From Rhizobium phaseoli (GTDB lineage: Bacteria > Pseudomonadota > Alphaproteobacteria > Rhizobiales > Rhizobiaceae), in assembly GCF_010668805.1 (NCBI RefSeq), contig NZ_WUFT01000035.1, forward strand, positions 1 to 34,251: DNA of 34,251 bases, read 5' to 3'. A program made the position numbers and the translations under genes. This document shows positions 8,336 to 16,740 of this stretch, in pieces. The notes under the pieces were generated by a model. That model made no database searches and was not told the origin of the DNA. It saw nothing but the letters and a program-made list of their open reading frames with translations. The first letter of the stretch is position 1; each line of letters opens with the position of its first letter.

Positions 8336-8971
8336 TCACGGTGCGGGCTGTACCCTGTCAGGATGGGCGTCAGCGAAAGCCTCAATTGTTTCAAGTCTTG
8401 AGGTAATCGCTGCCGTTCTCGGAAATTGCTTCAAGTCCACATCCCAGCGCCGGGCATTATAGATTTGCGGCACGAGGCATATGTCGGCCAGGCTGATGAC
8501 ATCGCCGTGGCAATAGAGACCTGAAGGTCCTCGGTTTAGCATGGCTTCGAAATCTTCCAACCCTCCCGAGATGAAGTGGACCATCCAGTCTACCATGCTG
8601 GTTCCGGCCAGCGATGTCGCATAGCGGGCAACACGTAAATTGCAGACGGGATGAATTTCCATCGCAATCGCATAGGCGAGCGCTCGAACGCGCGCTTTAT
8701 CCTTTGGTTCGCCGGGCAGCCAGCCACCTCCACGCGTCTCGTCCAGATACTCGAGTATCGCGAGCGATTGTGTGAGTTCAACACCATCGATTTCAATAGT
8801 CGGCACCAGACCTTGCGGATTGCGGGCGAGGTAGTCGGCGCTGCGTTGCTCGGCAGAGAGCAAATCTATCGCAACGCCGGAGTAGGGCTGGTTGAGCAGG
8901 TTAAGTCCTATTCGGACACGGTAGGACGACGACGATCTCCAATAGTCGTGTAGAATGGGCTCGCTCAGCAT
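8336..8971 (-). CDS. maiA: Maleylacetoacetate isomerase (zeta-class glutathione transferase)
   Basis: The 211-residue cytosolic enzyme uses glutathione to isomerise 4-maleylacetoacetate to 4-fumarylacetoacetate, the step between HmgA and FahA. The zeta-class signature SSSSYRVRIGLNL (about residues 13-25) is present, with the thioredoxin-like GSH-binding fold before residue 85 (VPTIEIDG, LTQSLAILEYL) and an all-helical C-terminal domain with SLADICLVPQIYNARR. AGGAG lies seven bases before the ATG. It is the first gene of a minus-strand operon with marR, divergent from hmgA over a 97-base spacer containing the shared operator. Confidence 0.92.
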   Translation of the reverse strand: MLSEPILHDYWRSSSSYRVRIGLNLLNQPYSGVAIDLLSAEQRSADYLARNPQGLVPTIEIDGVELTQSLAILEYLDETRGGGWLPGEPKDKARVRALAYAIAMEIHPVCNLRVARYATSLAGTSMVDWMVHFISGGLEDFEAMLNRGPSGLYCHGDVISLADICLVPQIYNARRWDVDLKQFPRTAAITSRLETIEAFADAHPDRVQPAP

Positions 8972-9068
8972 CGTAAGTCTCCTGCCTTCATTCGTCCAAC
9001 ACTAGCTTGACAAAGTTGCAAATGCAACTAAATTGACTGCTACGACAGACCTTCTTGCCGAGTTGACG
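8972..9068. promoter_or_regulatory. Divergent maiA-hmgA promoter region
   Basis: For hmgA, TTGACA (9007-9012) and TAAATT (9029-9034) are separated by 16 bases, giving a transcript that would start near 9041 and reach the ATG at 9069. The inverted repeat 9014-9029 fills the spacer between the two boxes. On the other strand the same repeat covers the likely -35 area of maiA. A repressor bound there could shut both operons together. Confidence 0.6.
9014..9029. promoter_or_regulatory. Inverted repeat, probable MarR operator of hmgA/maiA
   Basis: AGTTGCA (9014-9020), AA, TGCAACT (9023-9029) is a perfect 7-base inverted repeat with a 2-base centre, typical in size for MarR dimers. It lies between the -35 and -10 elements proposed for hmgA. 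The same pattern recurs at 7602-7617. That the neighbouring MarR protein binds it is an inference from position and symmetry. Confidence 0.65.
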
Positions 9069-10433
9069 ATGAACCAGAACACCCTTGCTCATCCCGCTGC
9101 ACAAATCCTGGTTAATGCCCGCCCGCATGAGGGCTACATGCCGGGCTTCGGGAACGATTTCGAGACGGAAGCGCTGCCGGGCGCCCTGCCGCAAGGCCAG
9201 AATTCGCCGCAGAAATGCGCTTACGGATTATACGCGGAGCAGCTTTCCGGCACGGCCTTCACAGCGCCTCGCGGACACAATGAGCGGACCTGGTGCTACC
9301 GTATTCGCCCCTCGGTCAAGCATGCGGGGCGCTTTGCGAAGATCGACCTTCCTGACTGGAAGTCCGCACCGCATATCCTACCTGACGTCATTTCGCTGGG
9401 TCAGTACCGCTGGGATCCGATCCCGCATTCGCAACAGAAGCTGACCTGGGTCACTGGGATGAAGACCGTCACCACCGCAGGAGACGTCAACACACAGACT
9501 GGCATGGCGAGCCACGTTTATCTCGTCACCGACTCCATGGTCGACGAATATTTCTATTCCGCTGACGGTGAATTGCTGGTGGTGCCGCAGGAAGGACGCC
9601 TCCGCTTTTCTACTGAGCTTGGCGTGATTGACCTGGAGCCGAAGGAAATCGCAATCCTCCCCCGCGGGCTCGTGTATCGCGTCGAGGTGTTAGAAGGTCC
9701 TTGCCGCGGCTTCGTCTGCGAAAACTACGGCCAGAAATTCGATTTGCCCAATCGCGGCCCGATTGGCGCCAACTGTCTTGCCAATCCGCGCGACTTCAAG
9801 TGCCCGGTTGCCGCGTTCGAGGACAGGGACGTCGCTTCAAGGGTCATCCTGAAATGGTGCGGCCAGTTCCATGAGACCCGGATCGATCACTCGCCCCTCG
9901 ACGTTGTCGCCTGGCACGGCAACTACTGCCCTTACAAATACGACCTGCGGACCTATTCGCCGGTGGGCGCCATCCTTTTCGATCATCCGGACCCGTCGAT
10001 CTTCACCGTGCTGACGGCACCCTCGGGGCAGGAGGGGACGGCAAATATTGATTTCGTCCTGTTCCGCGATCGCTGGATGGTGGCCGAGCATTCATTTCGT
10101 CCACCATGGTATCACAAGAACATCATGTCGGAGCTGATGGGCAATATCTATGGCGTCTATGATGCCAAGCCGCAGGGTTTCGCCCCGGGAGGAATGAGCC
10201 TTCACAACTGCATGCTGCCGCACGGCCCGGATCGCAGTGCGTTCGAAAACGGGTCCAACGAACCGATGGTGCCGCATTTCCAAGCGGAAACGATGAGCTT
10301 CATGTTCGAGACACGATTTCCGCAACATCTGACAGAGTGGGCGGCCAAGAGCGCGCCGATGCAGGACGACTATATCGAATGCTGGAATAGCCTAGAGAAA
10401 AAATTCGACGGCGCGCCCTGCGTTAAGCCGTGA
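9069..10433 (+). CDS. hmgA: Homogentisate 1,2-dioxygenase
   Basis: The 454-residue Fe(II) dioxygenase opens the ring of homogentisate to give 4-maleylacetoacetate. The family N-terminus YMPGFGNDFETEALPGALPQ and the C-terminal iron ligands His349, Glu355 and His385 (WYHKNIMSELMG, LHNCMLPHGPD) are all present. The ATG at 9069 is preferred over an upstream in-frame TTG at 9033, because the TTG would overlap the -10 box; the ATG gives normal family length. It leads a plus-strand operon with fahA (46 bases downstream), an MBL-fold gene, a flavin monooxygenase and a small protein. It is probably controlled by the palindrome in its promoter. Confidence 0.96.
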   Translation: MNQNTLAHPAAQILVNARPHEGYMPGFGNDFETEALPGALPQGQNSPQKCAYGLYAEQLSGTAFTAPRGHNERTWCYRIRPSVKHAGRFAKIDLPDWKSAPHILPDVISLGQYRWDPIPHSQQKLTWVTGMKTVTTAGDVNTQTGMASHVYLVTDSMVDEYFYSADGELLVVPQEGRLRFSTELGVIDLEPKEIAILPRGLVYRVEVLEGPCRGFVCENYGQKFDLPNRGPIGANCLANPRDFKCPVAAFEDRDVASRVILKWCGQFHETRIDHSPLDVVAWHGNYCPYKYDLRTYSPVGAILFDHPDPSIFTVLTAPSGQEGTANIDFVLFRDRWMVAEHSFRPPWYHKNIMSELMGNIYGVYDAKPQGFAPGGMSLHNCMLPHGPDRSAFENGSNEPMVPHFQAETMSFMFETRFPQHLTEWAAKSAPMQDDYIECWNSLEKKFDGAPCVKP

Positions 10434-10479
10434 TCGCCACCGTCTCTGTCCTGATCGCCGCAAAGTACGGATATTGCAT

Positions 10480-11742
10480 ATGCCACTGATAGTCAGCTGG
10501 GTGGACAGCGCAAACGCTGCCAACTGCCCGTTTCCTCTGAATAACTTGCCCTGCGGCGTATTTACCTCGAGCGATGGCGCGCGCCATTGCGGCATGGCGA
10601 TCGGCGACCGCATCATTGATCTGACAGCGCTGGAGGGCGCAGCCGTGATCGCGCTGGACGGCGGACCGCTTCTGGATCAACCAGACTGGAGCCGGCTGAT
10701 GGCTGCGGGACCTGCTGTCTGGGCCTCTCTGCGCGAGCAGATAACGGCTTTGCTCCAGCACGGCTCGCAGCGCCGCAAGTTGGTTGAACCGCATCTCACC
10801 GTGATTTCCGGCGCGAAGCTGCATTTGCCCTTCAAGGTTGCCGAGTACACTGACTTTTACGCTGGGCGGCACCATGCCTTTAATGTCGGTACCATGTTCC
10901 GTGGCCCCGAAAACGCGCTTCCGCCGAACTGGCTACATATGCCGATCGGCTATAACGGACGTGCCTCCTCGGTAGTAGTTTCCGGCGCCGAGATCCGTCG
11001 CCCATGGGGGCAGATTAAAGGCCCCAATGACGAAATGCCGCGTTTCGCGCCTTCGCAACGCTTCGATATCGAACTGGAAATGGGCGCGGTGGTTGGTCTG
11101 CCTTCCGAGAGTGGCAAACCCGTAACCGTTGCGGAGGCCGATGCCATGATATTCGGCTATGTGCTTCTGAACGACTGGTCCGCCCGTGATATTCAGGCGT
11201 GGGAATACCAGCCGCTCGGTCCTTTCCAGGCCAAGGCGACGGCCACGACGATCTCCCCGTGGGTCGTCATGAAGGCGGCTTTGGAGCCGTTCCGGGTGTC
11301 GACACCGCCGCGCGAGGTTCCGCTCCTGCCGCATCTGAAGGAAGACGGACCGCTGCTCTACAATATTGATCTCGAAGTCGGCCTCGCCCCGGAGGCCGCG
11401 ACGGAATCGGTCATCAGCCGTACCAATTATCGCGAGATGTATTATTCGGCCGCCCAGCAGCTTGCGCATCACACGACATCGGGTTGCTGTATGCGGACCG
11501 GTGATCTTCTGGGCTCGGGGACGATTTCCGGCCCAACTAAGAAAAGCCGCGGCTCGCTTCTCGAATTGAGCTGGGGCGGCAAAGAGCCGCTGACGCTCGA
11601 TGGCGGCCAGGAGCGTAGTTTCCTCAATGACCACGATACGATCACCCTGCGCGGGCGAGCGCAGGGTGATGGATACACAATCGGCTTCGGCGACTGCACG
11701 GGACGCATTCTCCCGGCACTTGACGACCCCTACGCACGATAA
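10480..11742 (+). CDS. fahA: Fumarylacetoacetase
   Basis: The 420-residue hydrolase cleaves 4-fumarylacetoacetate to fumarate and acetoacetate, the last step of the homogentisate route. Residues matching the known metal and catalytic positions are present: Asp125 (YTDFYAGRHHA), His132, Glu198 and Glu200 (FDIELEMGAVVG) and Asp232 (LLNDWSARDIQAWEYQPLG). Length is typical (about 420). The ATG at 10480 is two codons after an in-frame TTG; the ribosome binding site is weak. It follows hmgA and is separated by only 11 bases from the MBL-fold gene. The acetoacetate released is presumably activated by the acetoacetyl-CoA synthetase encoded downstream. Confidence 0.95.
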   Translation: MPLIVSWVDSANAANCPFPLNNLPCGVFTSSDGARHCGMAIGDRIIDLTALEGAAVIALDGGPLLDQPDWSRLMAAGPAVWASLREQITALLQHGSQRRKLVEPHLTVISGAKLHLPFKVAEYTDFYAGRHHAFNVGTMFRGPENALPPNWLHMPIGYNGRASSVVVSGAEIRRPWGQIKGPNDEMPRFAPSQRFDIELEMGAVVGLPSESGKPVTVAEADAMIFGYVLLNDWSARDIQAWEYQPLGPFQAKATATTISPWVVMKAALEPFRVSTPPREVPLLPHLKEDGPLLYNIDLEVGLAPEAATESVISRTNYREMYYSAAQQLAHHTTSGCCMRTGDLLGSGTISGPTKKSRGSLLELSWGGKEPLTLDGGQERSFLNDHDTITLRGRAQGDGYTIGFGDCTGRILPALDDPYAR

Positions 11743-11753
11743 GGAAAAGACCT

Positions 11754-12704
11754 ATGGCCAAGGCATTTGCATCACAAGGCGACCTGAGCGAAAAAACAAT
11801 CAGTTTCACCAAAATCGGCGACGGGCTTTATGCCTTCACTGCCGAAGGTGACCCGAACTCCGGCGTTATCATCGGCGACGACAGCGTAATGGTGGTCGAG
11901 GCTCAAGCCACGCCGCGACTGGCTCAGAAGGTGATCGACTGCATCCGCAGCGTTACCGATAAGCCGATCAGCCATGTTGTCCTGACCCATTACCATGCTG
12001 TGCGTGTTCTCGGTGCCAGCGCGTTCAACGCCGGCCAAGTCATCATGTCGGAAGTCGCCCGCAATATGGTGGTCGAGCGCGGCCAGGAGGATTGGGACAG
12101 CGAGTTTCAGCGATTCCCGCGCCTCTTCCAGGGCCATGAGTCCATTCCCGGTTTGACCTGGCCGACCACGACCTTCAGCGGTAGGATGTCAGTTTTCCTC
12201 GGCAAGCGCCGAGTTGACATCCTGCAGGTGGGCCGTGCCCATACGGCAGGCGACACGGTCATCCATGTCCCGGACCAGAACGTGATGTTCACCGGGGATA
12301 TCGTCGAGGCACATTCGGCGTGTTACTGCGGCGATGGCCATTTCGCGGATTGGGGCACCACGCTCGAAGCGATCCGCGCTTATGATCTGGCGGCGATTGC
12401 ACCTGGCCGTGGCGATGCCGTGGTTGGCCGCGACGCGGTGAACGCAGCGCTTGATCGCACCAGGGACTTCGTCGACTCGACCTTCAAGCCCGTGGCCCGG
12501 ATTGCTGCGCGGGGCGGCTCTCTACGGGAGGCGTGGGACGCCGTGCGCGCCGAGTGCGATCCGAAGTTCAAGGACTACGCTATCTACGAGCATTGCCTGC
12601 CGTTCAATGTAGCGCGTGCCTACGACGAGGCCCGTGGGATCGATCATCCCCGGATCTGGACGGCCGAACGTGACGTGCAGATGTGGGCGGCCTTGCAAGG
12701 CTGA
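11754..12704 (+). CDS. Metallo-beta-lactamase-fold hydrolase with a degenerate metal motif
   Basis: The 316-residue protein has the MBL fold: an early GVIIGDDSVMVVEAQATP strand region, the first metal motif THYHAVRVLGAS (residues 78-89), a further His163 (VGRAHTAGDT) and Asp182 (FTGDIVEAHS). The normal HxHxDH motif is changed to His79-x-His81-x-Val83-Arg84, so the two ligands of the second metal are missing while the three-histidine site looks intact. A mononuclear enzyme is a fair guess. It lies between fahA and the monooxygenase in one operon, so a role in aromatic acid breakdown (for example hydrolysis of a lactone or thioester) is inferred. The reaction is not known to me. Confidence 0.8.
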   Translation: MAKAFASQGDLSEKTISFTKIGDGLYAFTAEGDPNSGVIIGDDSVMVVEAQATPRLAQKVIDCIRSVTDKPISHVVLTHYHAVRVLGASAFNAGQVIMSEVARNMVVERGQEDWDSEFQRFPRLFQGHESIPGLTWPTTTFSGRMSVFLGKRRVDILQVGRAHTAGDTVIHVPDQNVMFTGDIVEAHSACYCGDGHFADWGTTLEAIRAYDLAAIAPGRGDAVVGRDAVNAALDRTRDFVDSTFKPVARIAARGGSLREAWDAVRAECDPKFKDYAIYEHCLPFNVARAYDEARGIDHPRIWTAERDVQMWAALQG

Positions 12705-12726
12705 TCGTTTCCCGGAGGAGCGCACC

Positions 12727-14349
12727 ATGGAAAAACTCGCCACGGATCGCTATCCGTTAGCGTTCCGATTGTATCCCTACGCAAAGTCTTCAGACCAGAC
12801 GGCTCCGGTGCCTGTCCGCCACACTGTGGTGGTCGCCGGCGGCGGACCTGTCGGTCTCGCAACGGCGCTGGACCTTGGCAGGCGGGGCATTCCAGTTCTC
12901 GTCCTGGACGATCAGGAAGGAGCCGGTCTCGGCAGCCGTGCCATCTGCTTTGCCAAGCGCACGCTGGAAATATGTGACCGCCTCGGGGCCGGGGAGGCCA
13001 TGCTAGCCAAGGGCGTCCAGTGGAATGTCGGCAAGGTGTTCCATGACGATCGCCAGCTCTATGAATTCAATCTGTTGCCGGAGAGCGGACACGCTTTCCC
13101 GGCCTTTATCAATCTCCAGCAGCCCTTATTTGAAAAGTTCCTGCACGAAGCCATCGTGAGGGCGCAGGAGGAAGGGGCGCCGATCGAGATCCGCGGGCGG
13201 AACCGCGTCGATGCCATCAAGCGCCACGGCAACTTTGTAACGATTGATGTCACCACACCGGACGGGCCGTACCAGATAGAGGCGGACTGGCTTGTCGCTT
13301 GCGACGGCGCGCGATCGCCGATCCGTTCGATGCTGGATCTCGGCTTCGAGGGCCGGGTTTTCGAGGACAACTTCCTGATCGCCGATGTGAAGATGAAGGC
13401 GGATTTCCCGACGGAGCGGTGGTTCTGGTTCGAGCCGCATTTCAAGTCGGGTGACAGCGCTCTTCTGCACAAGCAGCCGGACGACATCTGGCGGATCGAT
13501 TTCCAGCTTGGGTGGAATATCGACCGGCAGACGGAATTGCAGCCGGAAAACATCCGTGCGCGCGTCAGTGCCATGCTGGGACCGGATGTCGACTACGAAC
13601 TCGAATGGTGCTCGATCTATACCTTCCAATGCCGCCGCATGGACAGGTTCCGCCACGGGCCGGTTCTTTTCGCGGGAGACTCCGCCCATCAGGTCTCGCC
13701 GTTTGGCGCACGAGGCGCCAATTCCGGCATTCAGGACGCAGACAATCTTGGCTGGAAACTAGCGCTGCTCGTTAAGGGCCTGGCCGGCGACGCGCTGCTA
13801 GACACCTACGATCAGGAACGCGTTCATGGTGCCGACGAGAACATCGTCAATTCAACCCGCGCGACGGATTTTATCACGCCGAAGTCTGCAATCTCCAAGC
13901 TCTTCCGCAATGCGGTTCTCTCCCTCGCCGAGGCAGCACCCTTTGCGCGGACCATCGTGAATTCCGGCCGCTTGTCGCTTCCATGTACCTATGACGGTTC
14001 GCGGCTCAACGGGCCGGATGCGACCGGTCTTCCCGCCCGTACACGCCCTGGCAGCCCGTGCCCGGATGCGCCAGTCGATAACGGCTGGCTGCTTGCGCGG
14101 GTCGGTGGAGATTTTACGCTGCTAGCGGTCGATGCCGAAGTGCCCGCAACGTTTTCAGCACATGGCATCGCGCTCAAGATATTGTCCTATACTGCCGCTG
14201 AAAACGATGCATTGTGCGCGCGCTATCTCGGCAGCGCAGGCAGAGCCGTTTACCTGATCCGTCCCGATCAACATGTGTGCGCCCGCTTCGACACGTTCGA
14301 CCCCCGGGCAGTCGCCGCAGCGCTCGCTCGCGCCCTTGCAAAGGACTGA
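12727..14349 (+). CDS. FAD-dependent aromatic monooxygenase (class A, MhpA-like)
   Basis: The 540-residue flavoprotein hydroxylase has the FAD/NADH signatures of the group A (PHBH/MhpA) family. These are GGGPVG at 38-43, the DG motif VACDGARSPIR, and the GD motif LFAGDSAHQVSPFGARG with GIQDADNLGWKL. The C-terminus is a thioredoxin-like tail (about 460-540), as in MhpA. Substrates of this family are phenolic acids. In this operon the attractive reaction is hydroxylation of 3- or 4-hydroxyphenylacetate (the latter with side-chain shift) to homogentisate, the HmgA substrate; this is inferred from context. GGAGGAG (about 12713-12719) precedes the ATG. The next gene starts four bases after its stop. 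Confidence 0.85.
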   Translation: MEKLATDRYPLAFRLYPYAKSSDQTAPVPVRHTVVVAGGGPVGLATALDLGRRGIPVLVLDDQEGAGLGSRAICFAKRTLEICDRLGAGEAMLAKGVQWNVGKVFHDDRQLYEFNLLPESGHAFPAFINLQQPLFEKFLHEAIVRAQEEGAPIEIRGRNRVDAIKRHGNFVTIDVTTPDGPYQIEADWLVACDGARSPIRSMLDLGFEGRVFEDNFLIADVKMKADFPTERWFWFEPHFKSGDSALLHKQPDDIWRIDFQLGWNIDRQTELQPENIRARVSAMLGPDVDYELEWCSIYTFQCRRMDRFRHGPVLFAGDSAHQVSPFGARGANSGIQDADNLGWKLALLVKGLAGDALLDTYDQERVHGADENIVNSTRATDFITPKSAISKLFRNAVLSLAEAAPFARTIVNSGRLSLPCTYDGSRLNGPDATGLPARTRPGSPCPDAPVDNGWLLARVGGDFTLLAVDAEVPATFSAHGIALKILSYTAAENDALCARYLGSAGRAVYLIRPDQHVCARFDTFDPRAVAAALARALAKD

Positions 14350-14353
14350 AGAG

Positions 14354-14551
14354 ATGATCGAGATCCAAGCGAACCTCTCCCGGCCGGACGAGTCCTATGC
14401 TATGCTGATCAAGGCGCATGATGGACTTTCCCAAGAGGAAAGCCATGCGATGAATGCCCGTCTGATCCTGATCCTCATGAACCAGGTCGGCGATCATGAG
14501 ACAATCCGCGAGGCGCTCGACCTGGCGCGAAGAGGCATCGGGACGGCTTAA
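14354..14551 (+). CDS. Small DUF2783-like protein of the aromatic operon
   Basis: A 65-residue soluble protein whose start lies four bases after the monooxygenase stop, implying translational coupling. It has no membrane segment or metal motif. It is mostly helical in appearance, with the segment SHAMNARLILILMNQVGDHE (46% hydrophobic helix) and a C-terminal EALDLARRG. From memory it resembles the DUF2783 family of short proteins that accompany MhpA-like monooxygenases in Rhizobiales; no function is known to me. A helper or stability factor for the flavoenzyme is a guess based only on coupling. Confidence 0.7.
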   Translation: MIEIQANLSRPDESYAMLIKAHDGLSQEESHAMNARLILILMNQVGDHETIREALDLARRGIGTA

Positions 14552-14710
14552 GCGCCTGTGCAGGGCATGTGGTCTTGCTGGCCCGCTCATGACGCCTAGC
14601 CAGTGTCGTCTGCAGGCGTTGCTGCTGTTCGGCCCGAACATGGACGAAAATCTGTAAAGTTGAGGGGGAAGGCATCCATAACTGGTTGCCCCATGCTAGG
14701 AAGAGTGCCG

Positions 14711-16666
14711 ATGAGCGAGAGTGCGCAGCCGCATTTCACACCCGATGTCCACGCCAGAACAGAAGCGGAAATGACCCGTTTTCGAGACTGGTGTTCCAGC
14801 CGGTACGCAACGAGCTTGCCGGATCACGAGCGATTTCATGCTTGGTCCGTTCGCGACAGGGGGGCGTTCTGGTCAGCGGTGTGGGATTATTGCGGCGTCA
14901 CAGGAGAGAAAGGGGATCTGCCGCTGCTTGACGCAGGGCATATTCTTGAAGATCGGTTTTTCCCACGGGCAAGGCTTAACTTCGCAGAAAACCTTTTGAT
15001 GAAACGCGGTGCGGAGAATGCGCTGATCTTCCGAGGCGAGGACAAAGCTGAAAGCCGTTGGAGCTGGGACCATCTGCGTTCGACGGTATCGCGTCTGCAG
15101 CAGGCATTTCGCGCGCTCGGTCTCGGGGAGGGCGACCGGATCGCCGCCATGCTTCCAAACGTGCCGGAGGCGGTTGCTTGCATGTTGGCAGCGGCATCCA
15201 TTGGGGCCATCTGGTCGTCCTGCTCGCCTGATTTCGGTGAACAGGGCGTGATCGACCGCTTCGGGCAGATCGAGCCGAAGCTTTTCCTCGCCTGCGATAG
15301 CTACTGGTATAACGGCAAACGGATCGACGTGGGCAACAAGGTCAGAGCCTTGCAGGCCAGGCTTGCCGTCCCCTTTGTCATAGTCGATTATTGTGGTGGC
15401 GCCGCCGACCTTGCCTCGACCCTGATTGATGGGAAAACGTTCGATGACCTCATGGCGGCATACCCGGTTCGTGAGCTTGCGTTTGAACGGCTGCCGTTCT
15501 CCCATCCGCTGATGATCCTGTTCTCGTCGGGGACGACAGGCATTCCAAAGTGCATCGTCCATTCGGCCGGCGGCACCTTGCTCCAGCATTTGAAGGAGCA
15601 TCGCTTCCATTGTGGCCTGCACGAGGGCGAGCGGCTATTTTACTATACGACCTGTGGCTGGATGATGTGGAACTGGCTCGTTTCCGGTCTCGCCAGTGGT
15701 GCTACGCTCTGCCTCTATGATGGCTCACCCTTCGCGCCCGACTGCACGGTTTTGTGGGATTATGCCCAGGAGGAGACCATCTCGATCTTCGGCACCTCGG
15801 CGAAATATCTCGACGCCCTGGCCAAGGCCGGCGCGAAGCCCGCCGAAACACACGGTCTCGCCGGGTTGAGGTCTGTGCTGTCCACCGGCTCGCCCCTCTC
15901 ACCGGAGACTTTTGACTACGTTTACCGCGACATCAAGGCAACTGTGCACCTGGCCTCCATGTCGGGTGGCACAGATATCGTCTCATGTTTTGTCCTGGGC
16001 AATCCGGTTAGGTCTGTTTGGTCAGGAGAAATCCAGGGGCCCGGGCTTGGAATGGCTGTCGATGTCTTCGACGATCATGGCCATCCGCTGGCGCAGGGTA
16101 AGGGCGAATTGGTGTGCGCGTCAGCGTTCCCCTCCATGCCCATCGGCTTCTGGAACGATCCGGACGGCACGCGCTTTCGTTCCACTTATTTTGAGCGGTT
16201 CGAAAACCGTTGGTGTCATGGCGATTTTGCCGAATGGACAGCGCACGGGGGTATAGTCATCCATGGCCGGTCCGATGCAACGCTTAATCCGGGCGGCGTG
16301 CGCATCGGCACGGCAGAAATCTACAATCAGCTCGAACGCATCTCCGAGATTGAAGGAGCTGTGTGTATCGGGCAAGAGTGGGACAACGATGTCCGCGTTG
16401 TGTTGTTTGTCAAGCTGCGGGACGGTGTTGTGCTCGATGAGGCCTTGAAACAGCGGATCAGGCTGCAGATCAGGGCCGGCGCATCGCCGCGTCACGTGCC
16501 TGCCAAGGTCCTTTCCGTCGCCGAAATTCCCATGACCAAGACGGGCAAGGTGGTTGAGATTGCCGTGCGGGATGTGGTGCACGGGCGAGCGGTCAAGAAC
16601 ATGGAAGCCCTGGCCAATCCGCAGGCTCTCGAGCTGTTTGCGCGATTGCCCGAATTGTCGATCTGA
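14711..16666 (+). CDS. aacS: Acetoacetyl-CoA synthetase (acetoacetate-CoA ligase)
   Basis: The 651-residue ANL-superfamily enzyme makes acetoacetyl-CoA from acetoacetate, ATP and CoA. It has the P-loop-like MILFSSGTTGIPKCIVHS, the AACS-typical DCTVLWDYAQEETISIFGTSAKY-like central region, and the C-terminal lysine motif MTKTGKVVEIAVRDV. Length equals that of known AACS proteins. AGGAAG seven bases before the ATG at 14711 decides the start over earlier in-frame codons. It follows the DUF2783-like gene by 159 bases and may have its own promoter. It would capture the acetoacetate released by FahA and feed it to thiolase and the TCA cycle. A strong hairpin follows. Confidence 0.93.
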   Translation: MSESAQPHFTPDVHARTEAEMTRFRDWCSSRYATSLPDHERFHAWSVRDRGAFWSAVWDYCGVTGEKGDLPLLDAGHILEDRFFPRARLNFAENLLMKRGAENALIFRGEDKAESRWSWDHLRSTVSRLQQAFRALGLGEGDRIAAMLPNVPEAVACMLAAASIGAIWSSCSPDFGEQGVIDRFGQIEPKLFLACDSYWYNGKRIDVGNKVRALQARLAVPFVIVDYCGGAADLASTLIDGKTFDDLMAAYPVRELAFERLPFSHPLMILFSSGTTGIPKCIVHSAGGTLLQHLKEHRFHCGLHEGERLFYYTTCGWMMWNWLVSGLASGATLCLYDGSPFAPDCTVLWDYAQEETISIFGTSAKYLDALAKAGAKPAETHGLAGLRSVLSTGSPLSPETFDYVYRDIKATVHLASMSGGTDIVSCFVLGNPVRSVWSGEIQGPGLGMAVDVFDDHGHPLAQGKGELVCASAFPSMPIGFWNDPDGTRFRSTYFERFENRWCHGDFAEWTAHGGIVIHGRSDATLNPGGVRIGTAEIYNQLERISEIEGAVCIGQEWDNDVRVVLFVKLRDGVVLDEALKQRIRLQIRAGASPRHVPAKVLSVAEIPMTKTGKVVEIAVRDVVHGRAVKNMEALANPQALELFARLPELSI

Positions 16667-16696
16667 GTTTGTAACCATCCGTACTGCGGTGCATGG

Positions 16697-16727
16697 CCGG
16701 GGTCAGCGTAAAGCTGGCCCCGGTCTT
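16697..16727. terminator. Bidirectional intrinsic terminator between aacS and the aminotransferase
   Basis: CCGGGGTCAGC (16697-16707) pairs with GCTGGCCCCGG (16713-16723) through eleven base pairs with one G-U, around the loop GTAAA, then TCTTGT. It sits in the 74-base gap between two convergent genes, so it probably serves both. Confidence 0.75.
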
Positions 16728-16740
16728 GTCATGCCCTGTG

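Noticed and set aside
9033..9068. An earlier TTG start adding 12 residues to HmgA
   Set aside because: It would overlap the proposed -10 box, has no ribosome binding site and lengthens the protein beyond the usual family N-terminus.
14273..14353. A longer start for the DUF2783-like protein, inside the monooxygenase gene
   Set aside because: It would overlap the monooxygenase end by 77 bases; the ATG four bases after that stop is far more natural.
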